Positions 1-10,341 are shown, counted from the first letter of the stretch. The stretch: 64,000 nt of DNA from Pseudomonas fluorescens (GCF_001708445.1 NZ_CP015637.1:6015001-6079000); one strand, 5' to 3'. The notes: generated from the sequence alone by a model not told the origin. Numbers and translations are program-made.

Positions 1-22
1 TAGGCCCTTAGTAGGTCGCGGA

Positions 23-3000
23 TTATAGCGATGGTTTCTCCGCTGTGCTATCCGAAAAATCCTCAACACTCATACGAAGGAAGGTCGCGGCGAACAGCTC
101 TGGGGGGAGAGGCAGGCTGACGATGTAGCCTTGCATCTGTTCGCAGCCCTCTGCGGCAAGGAAGGCTTGCTGCGCCGAATTTTCCACGCCCTCGGCGATG
201 ATGGTGAATTGCATGCTGTGGCCGAGGGCGATGATGGCGCGCACGATGGCGGCGTCGTGAGGGTCGTCGGGCAGGCCGCGGACGAAGGATTGGTCGATCT
301 TCAGGAAGTCCAGGGGCAGGCGCTTGAGGTAGCTGAGGGACGAATAGCCGGTGCCGAAGTCATCAATCGCCAGTTGTACGCCCAGGCGCTTGAGCTGATG
401 CAGCACATCGAGGGCTTCTTCGGCCTGGCTCATGATGAAGTTCTCGGTGATCTCCAGTTGCAGGCAGCCAGGTTCCAGGTGGTACTCGCGCAGCAATTGC
501 TCGATGCGTGACAGCAGGTTGGGGTGGCGCAGTTGGGCGCCGGCGAGGTTGACCGACAGGGGGCCGAAGCCATCGAAGGCGGTTTGCCAGGCGTGCATTT
601 GTCGACACGCCTGTTCCAGCACCCAGTCGCCAATCTGCAGGATCATGCCGTTTTCTTCGGCCAGGGCGATAAAGTGTTCCGGCGCTACATCGCCGAATGT
701 CGGGTGGTGCCAGCGGATCAGTGCCTCGGCCCCGATCAGTTCCTGCGTGAGCAGGCTCAGTTTTGGTTGGTAATACAGGCTCAATTCATCGCGTTCGATG
801 GCGCGCCGCAGTTCGTGCTCCAGCGCTACGCGTTCATTGGCCTGGGCCGTGAGGTCGCGGGTGTAGCTTTCGACCCGGTTACGGCCCTTGGCCTTGGAGC
901 GGTACATCGCGGCGTCGGCGTTTTTGACCAAGGTGGCCACGTCGGTGCCGTCCTGGGGGTAGAGGCTGGTGCCAATACTGGCGCTGATAAAGAACTCGTG
1001 TTCACCGGCCTGGAACGGCGGGGTGAAGCAGTCCAGCAGTTTGTTGGCCAAGTGTTGTGCATCGCTCGCTTGTTGCAGGCCGGGCAGCAGGATGATGAAT
1101 TCGTCACCCCCCAGGCGTGCGACGGTGTCGATGTCGCGCAACTGCTCCTTGAGACGTACGGCGATGTCCTTGAGCAGCAGGTCGCCGATGGGGTGACCGA
1201 GGCTGTCGTTGATATGTTTGAAGCGGTCCAGGTCGAGGAACAGCACCGCGCCCTGGCTGCCGGTTTCCTGCTGGCAGTTGATGGCGGCCTGTAATCGACT
1301 TTCAAACAACGTGCGGTTGGGCAGGCCGGTCAGGGGGTCGTGGTGTGCCTGATAGTCGAGGCGGGCCTGGGCGTGCTTGAGGCTGGAGATGTCGGCGAAC
1401 ACGGCGACAAAATGCGTGATCAACTGGTCGCGGTTGCGCACGGCGCTGATGGTCAGCCAACTGGGATACACCTCACCGTTCTTGCGACGGTTGGAAATTT
1501 CGCCTTGCCAGTGCCCATGGGCAGTCAACTGGTGCCACATGGCGGCATAAAAGGCGCTGTCGTGCAGGCCCGAGGCGAGCAGGCGCGGCGTGTGGCCGAG
1601 GGCCTCGGCTTCGCTGTAGCCGGTGATTTCGCTGAAGGCGCGGTTGACGGCGCTGATGTTCTGCCGGGTGTCGGTGATCAATACGCCTTCGGCGGTGCTC
1701 TCGAAAACCGTTGCGGCCTGTTGCAGTTTTTCCTGCATCTGTTGGCGTTCGGTGATGTCCCGAGCGATGGTCAACATGCAGTCATCACCGCCAATGGGCA
1801 GCGGGCGGCTGGACACTTCACAAAGCCGAGTCTGCCCGTCGTTGCGGCGGATGTGACAGATGAAGTCGCGGACAAACCCGTCGCGCTGCATCAGCTCGAT
1901 CATGTGTTTGCGTTCGTTGAGGTCGACCCAGATGCCCAGGTCCAGGGTCGACTGGTCCAGGGACGTCGCGCTGGTAAAGCCGGTAATGCGGCTGAACCCC
2001 TCGTTGACCTCGATCAGCAGGCCATCGCTTTGACGGCTCAGCAGTAAACCATCGGGGGAGGCATGGAAGGCCTTGGCGAATTTTTCTTCGGAGGTTTGCA
2101 GCTGTTGCTGGGTTTCCTTGAGTTGGGTGATATCACGCACCACGACCACCAGCGCTTCGATAGTGTCGAGTTGGAAGGGTTCGGCCGAAATCAGGCCGGT
2201 AAACGCTTGGCCATTGCTGCGCAGAAAAGGCATTTCCAGGTTGCGGATGCTGGTGGTCTGCACCTGTTGCAACAGATCCGGGCCGGTACCGGGGATGCCC
2301 CAGATATTCAGCTCGGTGGCGGTTTTACCAATCACGTCCTTGGCCTTCAGGCCAACCTGGTCCTCGAATGCTTTATTGACCTCCAGCAGGCAGCCATCGG
2401 ACATCCGTGCGATCACCAGAATATCCGGGCACTGCTGGAACACCGAGGCAAACTTTTGCTCTGACAGCTGCAGCGCCTCTTCGGTGCGCTTGGCGTCGCT
2501 GATGTCGATCATCAAGCCACGCAGCACCGGTTCATGGCCATGTTCGATCAGGCTGACAATATCGCGGACCCACAAGCAGCGGCCATCGGCCGTGATTACT
2601 CGGTAATCAACACTGTGATCACGGTTGGCGCGGGTTTCGCGCAAGCAATACGCTTCGGTACGTGTCAGGTCGGCAGGATGAATGATGTTGCGCCAGAAGC
2701 CGGGAATCAGCCAATGGGCGCGAGGATAGCCGAGTAACTCTTCGGCATGCGGCGACACGTAGCTGTAGGTGAAATCGCTGACGCTGGCTTCCCAGGCGAT
2801 GGCGGACAGGCTTTCGACCAGGCCGCGATAGTGGTATTCGCTGCTGCGCAGCTCCTGCTCGAGGGCGACACGGCGAGAGATCTCTGAGCTGAGGCGGCGG
2901 TTGATGCGAATCACGATGGCCAGCACCGTGCTCAATAGCAGTACCGCCGGCAGGCCGTAGGTCAGCAGGTCTGACCAGAAGGTGCGGTGATCGGTGAGGC

Positions 3001-3766
3001 TGCCGACCCAGTGTTGCTGAATCGCTTGAGTTTCATCTGGGCTGAGGTCGGCGAGAACCTTGTCCAAGATGCTCACCAGCATTTTGTCATCCCGAGGTAC
3101 GCCCATCGCCAGTTGGTAGCGGTAGGGTGTCTCGCCGCTGACGTACAAACCGTCGAGCTTGAGCTGGCGCAGGCTCCAGACGCTGGAAGCCAGATCGCCG
3201 ACCACGGCGTCTACTTCATCAGTGGCCAACGCCTGCAGCGTCGAGCTCACATTGGGCAGAGCCACCAGATTGAGGTCAGGGTGGTGGGTGCGCAGTAGCT
3301 CATGGGGGGCGTAGTTTTCCACCACGGCGATCTTCAGGCCATAGAGCTCCTTCAGGTTGCGTGGTTGTGCACCGCCTTCATGGGCGAGGATGACAATGGG
3401 AAAATCCAGGTAAGGGCGTGTGAACGCCATAAAGCTCTGGCGTTCCGGGGTGGACATGATGCCGGGCAGCAGATCGAGCTTGTTTTGCCTGGCTAGCTCC
3501 AGCAGGGCGCTCCAGTTCTCCGGCTCGATCAGTTTGATCCTGACGCCGAGGCGGTCCTGGATCAACCGCACATAGTCTGCCGCCAAGCCTTGGTAGCGGC
3601 CGTTTTCATCACGGTACTCAAAGGGCGGCCACGACGCGTCCACCCCCAGGCGCAGCTCCTGATGGTCCGCCAACCAGCCACGCTCATCATCAGTGAGAGT
3701 CAACGCGCCAGCCGTTGCGGTCCAGGTCAGCAGCGACAGCAGTATCACGGTCGGCAATCTGGGCAT
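23..3766 (-). CDS. rmcA: RmcA-like bifunctional GGDEF/EAL c-di-GMP protein with periplasmic sensor and PAS domains
   Basis: A 1247-residue inner-membrane signalling protein. The order is signal peptide, periplasmic SBP_bac_3 (Venus-flytrap) domain to about residue 255, one membrane helix near 270-290, about four PAS domains, GGDEF and EAL. GGDEF is intact at residues 886-890, and the EAL motif is intact around E1014, so both cyclase and phosphodiesterase activity are possible on sequence. Domain order, length and position beside rpoD match P. aeruginosa RmcA (PA0575), a redox/phenazine-responsive c-di-GMP phosphodiesterase. The start was set at the methionine that begins a clean signal peptide; 72 further upstream codons are open but lack signal character and are Pro/Arg/Ser rich. 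Orthology is inferred from domains and synteny. Confidence 0.85.
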   Translation of the reverse strand: MPRLPTVILLSLLTWTATAGALTLTDDERGWLADHQELRLGVDASWPPFEYRDENGRYQGLAADYVRLIQDRLGVRIKLIEPENWSALLELARQNKLDLLPGIMSTPERQSFMAFTRPYLDFPIVILAHEGGAQPRNLKELYGLKIAVVENYAPHELLRTHHPDLNLVALPNVSSTLQALATDEVDAVVGDLASSVWSLRQLKLDGLYVSGETPYRYQLAMGVPRDDKMLVSILDKVLADLSPDETQAIQQHWVGSLTDHRTFWSDLLTYGLPAVLLLSTVLAIVIRINRRLSSEISRRVALEQELRSSEYHYRGLVESLSAIAWEASVSDFTYSYVSPHAEELLGYPRAHWLIPGFWRNIIHPADLTRTEAYCLRETRANRDHSVDYRVITADGRCLWVRDIVSLIEHGHEPVLRGLMIDISDAKRTEEALQLSEQKFASVFQQCPDILVIARMSDGCLLEVNKAFEDQVGLKAKDVIGKTATELNIWGIPGTGPDLLQQVQTTSIRNLEMPFLRSNGQAFTGLISAEPFQLDTIEALVVVVRDITQLKETQQQLQTSEEKFAKAFHASPDGLLLSRQSDGLLIEVNEGFSRITGFTSATSLDQSTLDLGIWVDLNERKHMIELMQRDGFVRDFICHIRRNDGQTRLCEVSSRPLPIGGDDCMLTIARDITERQQMQEKLQQAATVFESTAEGVLITDTRQNISAVNRAFSEITGYSEAEALGHTPRLLASGLHDSAFYAAMWHQLTAHGHWQGEISNRRKNGEVYPSWLTISAVRNRDQLITHFVAVFADISSLKHAQARLDYQAHHDPLTGLPNRTLFESRLQAAINCQQETGSQGAVLFLDLDRFKHINDSLGHPIGDLLLKDIAVRLKEQLRDIDTVARLGGDEFIILLPGLQQASDAQHLANKLLDCFTPPFQAGEHEFFISASIGTSLYPQDGTDVATLVKNADAAMYRSKAKGRNRVESYTRDLTAQANERVALEHELRRAIERDELSLYYQPKLSLLTQELIGAEALIRWHHPTFGDVAPEHFIALAEENGMILQIGDWVLEQACRQMHAWQTAFDGFGPLSVNLAGAQLRHPNLLSRIEQLLREYHLEPGCLQLEITENFIMSQAEEALDVLHQLKRLGVQLAIDDFGTGYSSLSYLKRLPLDFLKIDQSFVRGLPDDPHDAAIVRAIIALGHSMQFTIIAEGVENSAQQAFLAAEGCEQMQGYIVSLPLPPELFAATFLRMSVEDFSDSTAEKPSL

Positions 3767-3860
3767 AACGGTCTCGTTATGGCACGGGGAATGTTTCGAG
3801 TGTAGACGGGCATTGCGGGGGGAGAGGGGAGGTGCGGGGAATTTTATCGGCACACAGCAA

Positions 3861-3884
3861 AACCCCCGGCCTGGGCCGGGGGTT
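3861..3884 (-). terminator. rpoD transcription terminator
   Basis: A 10-bp GC-rich perfect stem with a 4-base loop lies 7 bases past the rpoD stop. The stem ends in TT and continues into TTG on the minus strand, so the U-tract is short. It fits a rho-independent terminator for rpoD and separates it from rmcA. Confidence 0.65.
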
Positions 3885-3890
3885 CTGGGA

Positions 3891-5741
3891 TCACTCGTCG
3901 AGGAAGGAGCGTAGATGCTCGCTTCGCGTCGGGTGGCGCAACTTGCGCAGCGCCTTGGCTTCGATCTGACGGATCCGCTCACGGGTCACGTCAAACTGCT
4001 TACCGACTTCCTCAAGGGTGTGGTCGGTATTCATGTCGATGCCGAAACGCATGCGCAGTACCTTGGCTTCACGGGCAGTGAGGCCGGAGAGTACGTCGCG
4101 AGTCGCCTCTTTAAGGCTCTCAACGGTGGCGACATCGATTGGCGACTGCATGGTCGAGTCTTCGATGAAGTCACCCAAGTGGGAGTCTTCGTCATCACCG
4201 ATCGGGGTTTCCATGGAGATCGGCTCTTTAGCGATCTTCAATACCTTGCGGATTTTATCCTCAGGCATTTCCATGCGTTCGCCCAGCTCTTCCGGAGTCG
4301 GTTCGCGACCCATTTCCTGCAACATCTGCCGGGAAATACGGTTGAGCTTGTTGATCGTTTCGATCATGTGCACCGGAATACGGATGGTGCGGGCCTGGTC
4401 GGCGATCGAGCGAGTGATCGCCTGACGGATCCACCAGGTGGCATAAGTCGAGAACTTGTAGCCGCGACGGTATTCGAACTTGTCCACAGCCTTCATCAAG
4501 CCGATGTTGCCTTCCTGGATCAGATCGAGGAATTGCAGGCCACGGTTGGTGTACTTCTTGGCGATGGAGATCACCAGACGCAAGTTCGCTTCGACCATCT
4601 CTTTCTTCGCGCGGCGGGCCTTGGCCTCACCGATCGACATGCGACGGTTGATGTCCTTGATCTCGGCAATCGTCAGACCGGTTTCGGTCTCAAGCGCGGT
4701 CAGCTTCTGCTGGCAACGGATGATGTCTGGCTGCAGGCGACCAATGGCTTCGGCGTATTTCGCCTTGCCCTTGGCCAGTGCATCGGTCCAGCTTTCGTCA
4801 ACTTCGTTGCCCGGGAACTGGCGCAGGAAGTCGGCACGCGGCATGCGCGCATCACGAACACAGAGCTGCATGATCGCACGCTCTTGTGCACGCAGACGCT
4901 CAAGGGCACTGCGAACACGCTCAACCAAGCCTTCGAATTGCTTCGGTACCAGCTTGATCGGCATGAACAGCTCGGCCAGCGCTACCAGCTCGGCAATCGC
5001 CAGCTTGTTGGCGCGACCGTGCTTTTTCAGGGCCTTGCGGGTGATTTCCATTTGATCGGAAACCGCACCGAAACGCTGGGCAGCGATAATCGGGTCTGGA
5101 CCGCTTTCGACTTCATCTTCGTCATCGCTGCTGGCTTCAGCATCGTCGTCTTCGGCATCGTCGTCCGCTTTCACGGCTTTCGGGTCGACAGGCGGCGGCA
5201 CTTCGGCAGCAGGCGGCGCAATACCGTCGTCCGGGTCGATATAACCGCTCAGGACGTCGGACAGGCGGCCACCTTCGGTGGTGACGCGAGTGTACTCGGA
5301 GAGAATGTGGTCAACCGTGCCAGGGAAGTGCGCGATTGCGCCCATCACTTCACGGATACCCTCTTCAATACGCTTGGCGATTTCGATTTCGCCTTCGCGT
5401 GTCAGCAACTCGACGGTACCCATTTCACGCATATACATGCGCACAGGGTCAGTCGTGCGACCGATGTCGGTCTCCACCGCGGCCAACGCGGCAGCGGCTT
5501 CTTCAGCGGCTGCCTCGTCGGTATCGGCGTCGGCCAACATAAGGGCGTCCGCATCCGGAGCACTCTCGTGTACGGGGATCCCCATGTCATTAATCATGCG
5601 GATGATGTCTTCCACCTGCTCTGGATCTGAAATATCCTCAGGCAGGTGATCGTTGACCTCTGCGTAAGTCAGATACTTCTGCTCACGACCAAGGGTGATC
5701 AACTCTTTGATACGAGACTGCTGTTGCGCTTTTCCGGACAT
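3891..5741 (-). CDS. rpoD: RNA polymerase primary sigma factor RpoD (sigma-70)
   Basis: A 616-residue housekeeping sigma factor, the usual Pseudomonas length. Region 1.1 occupies the first ~80 residues. Region 1.2 ([11 protein letters not shown]) is followed by a long acidic non-conserved insert rich in D and E. Regions 2.1-2.4 include the core-binding and -10 recognition segment ([18 protein letters not shown]). Region 4.2 ends in the -35 helix-turn-helix ([20 protein letters not shown]). It lies downstream of dnaG with a 67-base gap that holds its own -10-like element. This is the rpsU-dnaG-rpoD macromolecular-synthesis arrangement. Confidence 0.98.
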   Translation of the reverse strand: MSGKAQQQSRIKELITLGREQKYLTYAEVNDHLPEDISDPEQVEDIIRMINDMGIPVHESAPDADALMLADADTDEAAAEEAAAALAAVETDIGRTTDPVRMYMREMGTVELLTREGEIEIAKRIEEGIREVMGAIAHFPGTVDHILSEYTRVTTEGGRLSDVLSGYIDPDDGIAPPAAEVPPPVDPKAVKADDDAEDDDAEASSDDEDEVESGPDPIIAAQRFGAVSDQMEITRKALKKHGRANKLAIAELVALAELFMPIKLVPKQFEGLVERVRSALERLRAQERAIMQLCVRDARMPRADFLRQFPGNEVDESWTDALAKGKAKYAEAIGRLQPDIIRCQQKLTALETETGLTIAEIKDINRRMSIGEAKARRAKKEMVEANLRLVISIAKKYTNRGLQFLDLIQEGNIGLMKAVDKFEYRRGYKFSTYATWWIRQAITRSIADQARTIRIPVHMIETINKLNRISRQMLQEMGREPTPEELGERMEMPEDKIRKVLKIAKEPISMETPIGDDEDSHLGDFIEDSTMQSPIDVATVESLKEATRDVLSGLTAREAKVLRMRFGIDMNTDHTLEEVGKQFDVTRERIRQIEAKALRKLRHPTRSEHLRSFLDE

Positions 5742-5788
5742 AACACCCTATCCACTGAAGGTCTTGGCGGGCAAAAAACAAGCCGAGG

Positions 5789-5794
5789 ATTATA
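5789..5794 (-). promoter_or_regulatory. candidate rpoD promoter -10 element
   Basis: A perfect TATAAT reads on the minus strand in the dnaG-rpoD gap, 47 bases before the rpoD start. No good -35 hexamer sits 16-18 bases upstream; GGCGTG or TGGCGT are the best available. It may allow rpoD to be expressed independently of dnaG. Confidence 0.4.
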
Positions 5795-5808
5795 CCCGAG
5801 CTATGACC

Positions 5809-7779
5809 TCACACGCCAGCTGAGGTCGGGTTTGATGCGGAAACATTCTGTTTTAAGAGGTCGCGCATCTGTTTTGCTATCTGAATTTGCTCTTCAGCCG
5901 ACAATCCCGGCTGCCTTGCTCTCTTGATGAGTTCATCGAGGGTCTGCGTGTGCTGGCCCTCGGATAACCTAGTAATGGTGTCTAAAAACTGTTGTTCAAG
6001 GTTGTCGCCGTCAATTAGCCACTCCTTTTCCGCGAGTGCCTTGAGCAAGCGACCTTGTTCGGTGCCATGCCAACGAGCCATCAGCTGAATAGAGTTTAGC
6101 TTAGGATTTTTCTGCACTGCCTCGATCAGGGCAATCAGCACCTGGGCGTAGGTATTGCTTTCGTTGGCAAAATGCTCGGCGCTTTCGACCTTGCCCGCCA
6201 ATTGCGGGTGATGAATCAACGTGCGCAATGCAATGAGCGTCGGGGCTTCCACGGCTACCGGTGTACGGGGGGCATAGGGCTCGTCGCGATCACCGCGCTT
6301 GCCGTTCTTGCTCCACGGTTTCTTGTCCCATTTCTTGCCGCCGGCGCCGGGTTTCTTCGGCGTCCACTCCTGCTGGGGCGCATACGCCTCCTGCGGTTGG
6401 TGGAAGTCGGAATAGTCCGGCATGGCGTCGTAGTCCATGCCTGGGTCGTAGGCGGGCGGTGCGTCCTGTGGTGCGCTGTGCACCAGCTGGCTGACCGCTT
6501 CGCCGCTCAAGCCGGTGATTTCCAGCAGGCGTTGACGCATCAGGGTGCGCAGGTTGGCGCCTGGAACCTTGTCGATCAGTGGCGCCGCAAGGGTGGCCAT
6601 GTGGGCCTTGCCTTCGAGAGAGCGCGGGTCGGCTTCTTCAGTCAGTTGCTGGAAGAAATAATCCGCCAGTGGCTGCGCGTGTTGATTGATGCGTGCGCGA
6701 AAGGCGTCGGTGCCTTCGGAGCGGACCAGGGTGTCCGGGTCTTCGCCTTCGGGCAGGAACAGAAAGCGTGCGCGGCGCCCATCCTGCAGGCTCGACAGCG
6801 TGGCTTCGAGGGCGCGCCAGGCGGCATTGCGGCCAGCCTGGTCGCCGTCGAAGCAGAACAAAACGCTGGGCACTACGCGAAACAGGCGTTTCATGTGCTC
6901 TTCGCTGGTGGCTGTGCCGAGGGTGGCCACGGCGTTGCGCAAACCTTGCTGGGCCAGGGCGATCACATCCATATAGCCTTCAACCACGATGATTTCATCG
7001 AGGTTGCGATTGTTCTTGCGCGCCTCGAACAGGCCGTAGAGTTCCTGTCCCTTGTGGAACACCGGGGTTTCCGGGGAGTTCAGGTACTTGGGCTTGTCGT
7101 CGCCGAGCACGCGACCACCGAAGGCGATGATCCGGCCGCGGCTATCGCGGATCGGAAACATCACGCGGTCGCGGAAACGGTCGTAGCGCTTGCCGGTCTC
7201 GGCGTTTTCCACCAGCAGGCCGGCGTCGATCATGGCTTTTTGCTGCAGGGTGTCGCTGCTCAAATGTTTGTACAGGTTGTCCCAGCCCGGCGGGGCGAAG
7301 CCGAGACCGAAGTCGCGGGCGATTTCACCGGTAAGGCCACGGCCCTTGAGGTAATCGACGGCGGCCTTGCGCTGCGGATGGCTCTTGAGCGCCTGGCGAT
7401 AAAAGTCCGCAGCGGCGGTCAGTAGTGGGTATAGCGGCGAGTCAGTGGGTTGCCGCGGTTTGTGCGGTCGGCCACTTTCTTCGCGAGGGATTTCCATGCC
7501 GGCGGCTTTGGCCAGTTCCTCGACGGCCTGGGGGAAGTCCAGGTTGTCGTGGTCCATGATAAAGCCGAGGGCATTGCCGCCCGCGCCGCAACCGAAGCAG
7601 TAATAGAACTGCTTGTCGGGGCTGACGCTGAACGAAGGGGTCTTTTCCTTGTGGAACGGGCAGCAGGCGGTGTAGTTCTTGCCTGCCTTCTTCATTTGCA
7701 GGCGCGAGCTGACAACATCGACGATGTCGGTGCGGTTCAGAAGGTCGTCAATAAAGCTCTGGGGAATCAGCCCGGCCAT
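5809..7779 (-). CDS. dnaG: DNA primase DnaG
   Basis: A 656-residue replicative primase that makes RNA primers at the fork together with the DnaB helicase. The N-terminal CHC2 zinc finger has ligands C40, H43, C61 and C64. The Toprim catalytic core carries the EGYMD motif. A C-terminal helicase-interaction domain follows a Pro/Lys/Gly-rich linker around residues 470-510 (KKPGAGGKKWDKKPW). The C-terminal region is intact. It lies between rpsU and rpoD on the same strand; the usual intervening yqeY-type gene is not present upstream. Confidence 0.97.
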   Translation of the reverse strand: MAGLIPQSFIDDLLNRTDIVDVVSSRLQMKKAGKNYTACCPFHKEKTPSFSVSPDKQFYYCFGCGAGGNALGFIMDHDNLDFPQAVEELAKAAGMEIPREESGRPHKPRQPTDSPLYPLLTAAADFYRQALKSHPQRKAAVDYLKGRGLTGEIARDFGLGFAPPGWDNLYKHLSSDTLQQKAMIDAGLLVENAETGKRYDRFRDRVMFPIRDSRGRIIAFGGRVLGDDKPKYLNSPETPVFHKGQELYGLFEARKNNRNLDEIIVVEGYMDVIALAQQGLRNAVATLGTATSEEHMKRLFRVVPSVLFCFDGDQAGRNAAWRALEATLSSLQDGRRARFLFLPEGEDPDTLVRSEGTDAFRARINQHAQPLADYFFQQLTEEADPRSLEGKAHMATLAAPLIDKVPGANLRTLMRQRLLEITGLSGEAVSQLVHSAPQDAPPAYDPGMDYDAMPDYSDFHQPQEAYAPQQEWTPKKPGAGGKKWDKKPWSKNGKRGDRDEPYAPRTPVAVEAPTLIALRTLIHHPQLAGKVESAEHFANESNTYAQVLIALIEAVQKNPKLNSIQLMARWHGTEQGRLLKALAEKEWLIDGDNLEQQFLDTITRLSEGQHTQTLDELIKRARQPGLSAEEQIQIAKQMRDLLKQNVSASNPTSAGV

Positions 7780-8170
7780 GGCGTTCTCGTCATCACTGCG
7801 TGTAATTGAGGGCCCGTGAAGTGCTCAGGCGTACGTATCGAGTGGCTCGACCATCAATCGTCTGCTTGGGCTGTATGGAAGTGTATCTGCCGAACGTTCA
7901 CTGACGTTAATTTCAATCAGTGTCCGGCGTGTAAAGGCTGCCCTGGCATCCGGTCTTGGCCAATAGAGGGCCTCGGAAGCTCATCGTTGGGCACAGTCGA
8001 CCTGTTGATCGCCTGCCTGAAAATAAGTGTGCTCGTCAGTAGCCTTGTTAGGCTCGTCAGAAGAGACGTGCACCGCTGGCAGAAAAGCCAGTCCTGACGT
8101 GTGAAGCGGTGTCTCTGTCGCATGGGCGGCGTCGACGATGAAGCATCAAGCGATATCCGCAAATGCCAAC
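7780..8170. other. non-coding gap between rpsU and dnaG; no yqeY gene
   Basis: About 390 bases without a credible gene in any frame. The open frames here (for example 7816-8097 plus, 7917-8162 minus) have no ribosome-binding site, no family resemblance and unnatural composition. On the minus strand there are small hairpins near 8040-8095, and GCTCGTCAG is directly repeated at 8031-8039 and 8052-8060. In P. aeruginosa a GatB/YqeY-domain gene occupies this position. I see no recognisable remnant of it. Confidence 0.6.
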
Positions 8171-8191
8171 AGCCCGGCTGAGGGCCGGGCT
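8171..8191 (-). terminator. hairpin downstream of rpsU
   Basis: An 8-bp perfect stem (AGCCCGGC/GCCGGGCT) with a 5-base loop begins 31 bases past the rpsU stop. The minus-strand tail is GTTGGCATTT, so the U-tract is poor. It probably terminates or attenuates rpsU transcription before dnaG. Confidence 0.45.
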
Positions 8192-8221
8192 TGGCAGAAG
8201 CTTGCTACGAACGTCTGTGTA

Positions 8222-8437
8222 TTAGTACAGACGAACGGCGCGGCGCTGTTCGCGCTGAACTTTCTTGGCGTGACGCTTAACAGCGGCTGCTGCCTTGCGC
8301 TTACGCTCAGAAGTTGGCTTCTCATAAAATTCGCGGCTACGAACTTCAGCCAGAACACCGGCTTTTTCGCAGGAGCGCTTGAAACGACGCAGAGCTACGT
8401 CGAAGGGTTCGTTCTCTTTTACTTTGACGGCTGGCAT
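8222..8437 (-). CDS. rpsU: 30S ribosomal protein S21
   Basis: A 71-residue, strongly basic protein with the canonical S21 start ([20 protein letters not shown]) and a basic C-terminal helix ending RRAVRLY. S21 binds the small ribosomal subunit near the anti-Shine-Dalgarno region and supports initiation. It is divergent from tsaD and is the first gene of the rpsU-dnaG-rpoD group, although about 440 bases separate it from dnaG here. Confidence 0.98.
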
Positions 8438-8596
8438 CCAGAGCTACCTTCTTTCATTACCGGGAATCAACGTTCTCGTCGCAAAAAATTCGCGGCTGAG
8501 GTCGTCGGTTTTTAAGGGTTGCGGATGTTAACCCCTCATTGCCCGGAATGCAAAGCCTCTGATCGAAAACCGCTAGTCGGGAGGGGGAGTGGCGAC

Positions 8597-8602
8597 TATT
8601 AT
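8597..8602 (+). promoter_or_regulatory. candidate tsaD promoter -10 element
   Basis: TATTAT lies 38 bases before the tsaD start. A weak -35 candidate (TAGTCG) is 17 bases upstream. It sits in the rpsU-tsaD divergent gap. This is a by-eye call. Confidence 0.3.
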
Positions 8603-8640
8603 GCGCGCCTTCGAATTCAGCCTCTACAAGGCGCAAACCC

Positions 8641-9666
8641 ATGCTAGTACTGGGACTTGAAACCTCCTGCGACGAAACCGGTGTCGCACTTTACGACAGT
8701 GAACGCGGGCTTTTGGCCGATGCGCTGTTCAGTCAGATCGACCTGCACCGCGCCTATGGCGGCGTGGTGCCCGAGCTTGCCAGCCGTGATCACGTCAAGC
8801 GCATGCTGCCGTTGATTCGCCAGGTGCTGGATGAAGCCGGTTGCGTGCCCACCGAGATCGATGCCATTGCCTATACCGCCGGCCCTGGATTGGTTGGAGC
8901 CCTTCTGGTTGGGGCTTCTTGCGCCCAGGCGCTGGCTTTTGCCTGGGGTATTCCTGCCCTGGGTGTGCATCATATGGAAGGCCATTTATTGGCGCCGATG
9001 CTGGAAAAAACACCGCCGCAGTTCCCGTTCGTCGCTTTGTTGGTTTCGGGCGGCCATACGCAGCTGGTTCAGGTCGATGGCATCGGTCAATACACGCTGT
9101 TGGGCGAGTCCCTGGACGACGCCGCCGGCGAAGCCTTCGACAAGACCGCGAAGATGATGGGGCTCAATTATCCCGGTGGTCCGGAAATCGCCCGTCTTGC
9201 AGAAAAAGGCATCCAGGGTCGTTATACCTTCCCGCGCCCAATGTGCGATCGGCCGGGCCTGATGTTCAGTTTCAGCGGCTTGAAAACCTCTGCGCTCAAT
9301 ACCTGGCAGCAAAGCGTCAGCGCCGGGGACGACAGTGAGCAAGCCCGTTGCGACATCGCGCTGGCATTCCAGCAGGCCGTGGTGGAGACTTTGACCATCA
9401 AGTGCAAGCGCGCCCTGAAACAGGCCGGCATGAAGCGCCTGGTGATTGCAGGGGGCGTCAGCGCCAACAAGGCCTTGCGCACCTCGCTGGAAAAAATGCT
9501 TGGAGACATGAAGGGTGATGTGTTCTACGCGCGCCCTGAGTTCTGCACCGACAATGGCGCGATGATCGCCTATGCCGGTTGCCAGCGCCTGCAGGCCGGG
9601 CAGCATGAAAGCCTGGCGATCAGCGTGCAGGCGCGCTGGCCGATGGAGCAGTTGTCGCCGTTGTAA
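8641..9666 (+). CDS. tsaD: tRNA N6-adenosine threonylcarbamoyltransferase TsaD
   Basis: A 341-residue ASKHA-fold enzyme that transfers the threonylcarbamoyl group to A37 of ANN-decoding tRNAs, working with TsaB, TsaC and TsaE. The metal-binding HxxxH is visible as H111/H115 in GVHHMEGH. The N-terminal glycine-rich ATPase motif ([15 protein letters not shown]) and the ligand motif [13 protein letters not shown] are intact. It is divergent from rpsU, as in other gamma-proteobacteria. The start codon fits the family N-terminus exactly. Confidence 0.98.
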   Translation: MLVLGLETSCDETGVALYDSERGLLADALFSQIDLHRAYGGVVPELASRDHVKRMLPLIRQVLDEAGCVPTEIDAIAYTAGPGLVGALLVGASCAQALAFAWGIPALGVHHMEGHLLAPMLEKTPPQFPFVALLVSGGHTQLVQVDGIGQYTLLGESLDDAAGEAFDKTAKMMGLNYPGGPEIARLAEKGIQGRYTFPRPMCDRPGLMFSFSGLKTSALNTWQQSVSAGDDSEQARCDIALAFQQAVVETLTIKCKRALKQAGMKRLVIAGGVSANKALRTSLEKMLGDMKGDVFYARPEFCTDNGAMIAYAGCQRLQAGQHESLAISVQARWPMEQLSPL

Positions 9667-9699
9667 TGGCGCGATGTGAGCCGGGCTTATCGGGCGATT

Positions 9700-10269
9700 T
9701 TAAAAATGCCGTTCGCGCCCGGCAAACAGGTCGCGTAAATTGCCGCGGTGACGCCAGACAATCAACAGTGTCAACACACTCATCGGCAGCAATGCAGCCG
9801 GTTCCTGCCAGGCCAGCAAGGGCAGGGTGAGCGGGGTGGCGATCAGTGCGGCCAACGAGCTGGTGCGGGTCAAGTAGAACGTCAGCAGCCAGGCGAGCAT
9901 GGCCAGCAGCGCCGCCGGTGGGTAAATCCCCAGCAGCATGCCGGCCGCCGTGGCGACACCTTTGCCACCGCGAAAGCGGAAGTACAACGGGAACAGGTGG
10001 CCGAGGACGGCGCACACGCCGATCCAGGCCTGCTGTTGCAGGGTAAGGCCGGCCAGGCTGGCGATCAGTACGGGTAACAGGCCTTTGCAGGCGTCGCCCA
10101 GCAGGGTGAGTACGGCGAGTTTCTTGCCGGCCAGGCGCAACATGTTGGTAGCGCCGGCATTGCCTGAACCACTCATTCGCGGGTCGGGATTTCCCGTCAG
10201 GCGGCTGAGCAAAATGGCGAAGGACAGCGAGCCAAGCAGGTAGGCGAAAATCGCCAGTGACCAAAACAT
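9700..10269 (-). CDS. plsY: glycerol-3-phosphate acyltransferase PlsY
   Basis: A 189-residue polytopic inner-membrane enzyme (about five helices) that acylates glycerol-3-phosphate at sn-1 from acyl-phosphate, the first step of phospholipid synthesis. Family motifs are present: GSGNAGATN, the GDACKG segment and [12 protein letters not shown]. The start was placed at the methionine of [13 protein letters not shown]; upstream in-frame sequence reads through the divergent folB promoter and coding region and is not part of the protein. It converges on tsaD with a 33-base gap. Confidence 0.95.
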   Translation of the reverse strand: MFWSLAIFAYLLGSLSFAILLSRLTGNPDPRMSGSGNAGATNMLRLAGKKLAVLTLLGDACKGLLPVLIASLAGLTLQQQAWIGVCAVLGHLFPLYFRFRGGKGVATAAGMLLGIYPPAALLAMLAWLLTFYLTRTSSLAALIATPLTLPLLAWQEPAALLPMSVLTLLIVWRHRGNLRDLFAGRERHF

Positions 10270-10341
10270 GCTAACTATTCCGGGCGAGGACGCCCTGATT
10301 CTAACGGGGCATTGCGCCCTTGTCGTGCTGCGGAGAAGAGC

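Noticed and set aside
3767..3982. 72-codon N-terminal extension of rmcA
   Set aside because: It overlaps the rpoD end and its terminator, is Pro/Arg/Ser rich, and would hide the signal peptide.
3915..5630. 571-codon open frame opposite rpoD
   Set aside because: Same codon-bias artefact; rpoD is unambiguous on the other strand.
7816..8162. Two small open frames in the rpsU-dnaG gap as possible genes or yqeY remnants
   Set aside because: No resemblance to the YqeY start or core, no ribosome-binding site, odd composition.
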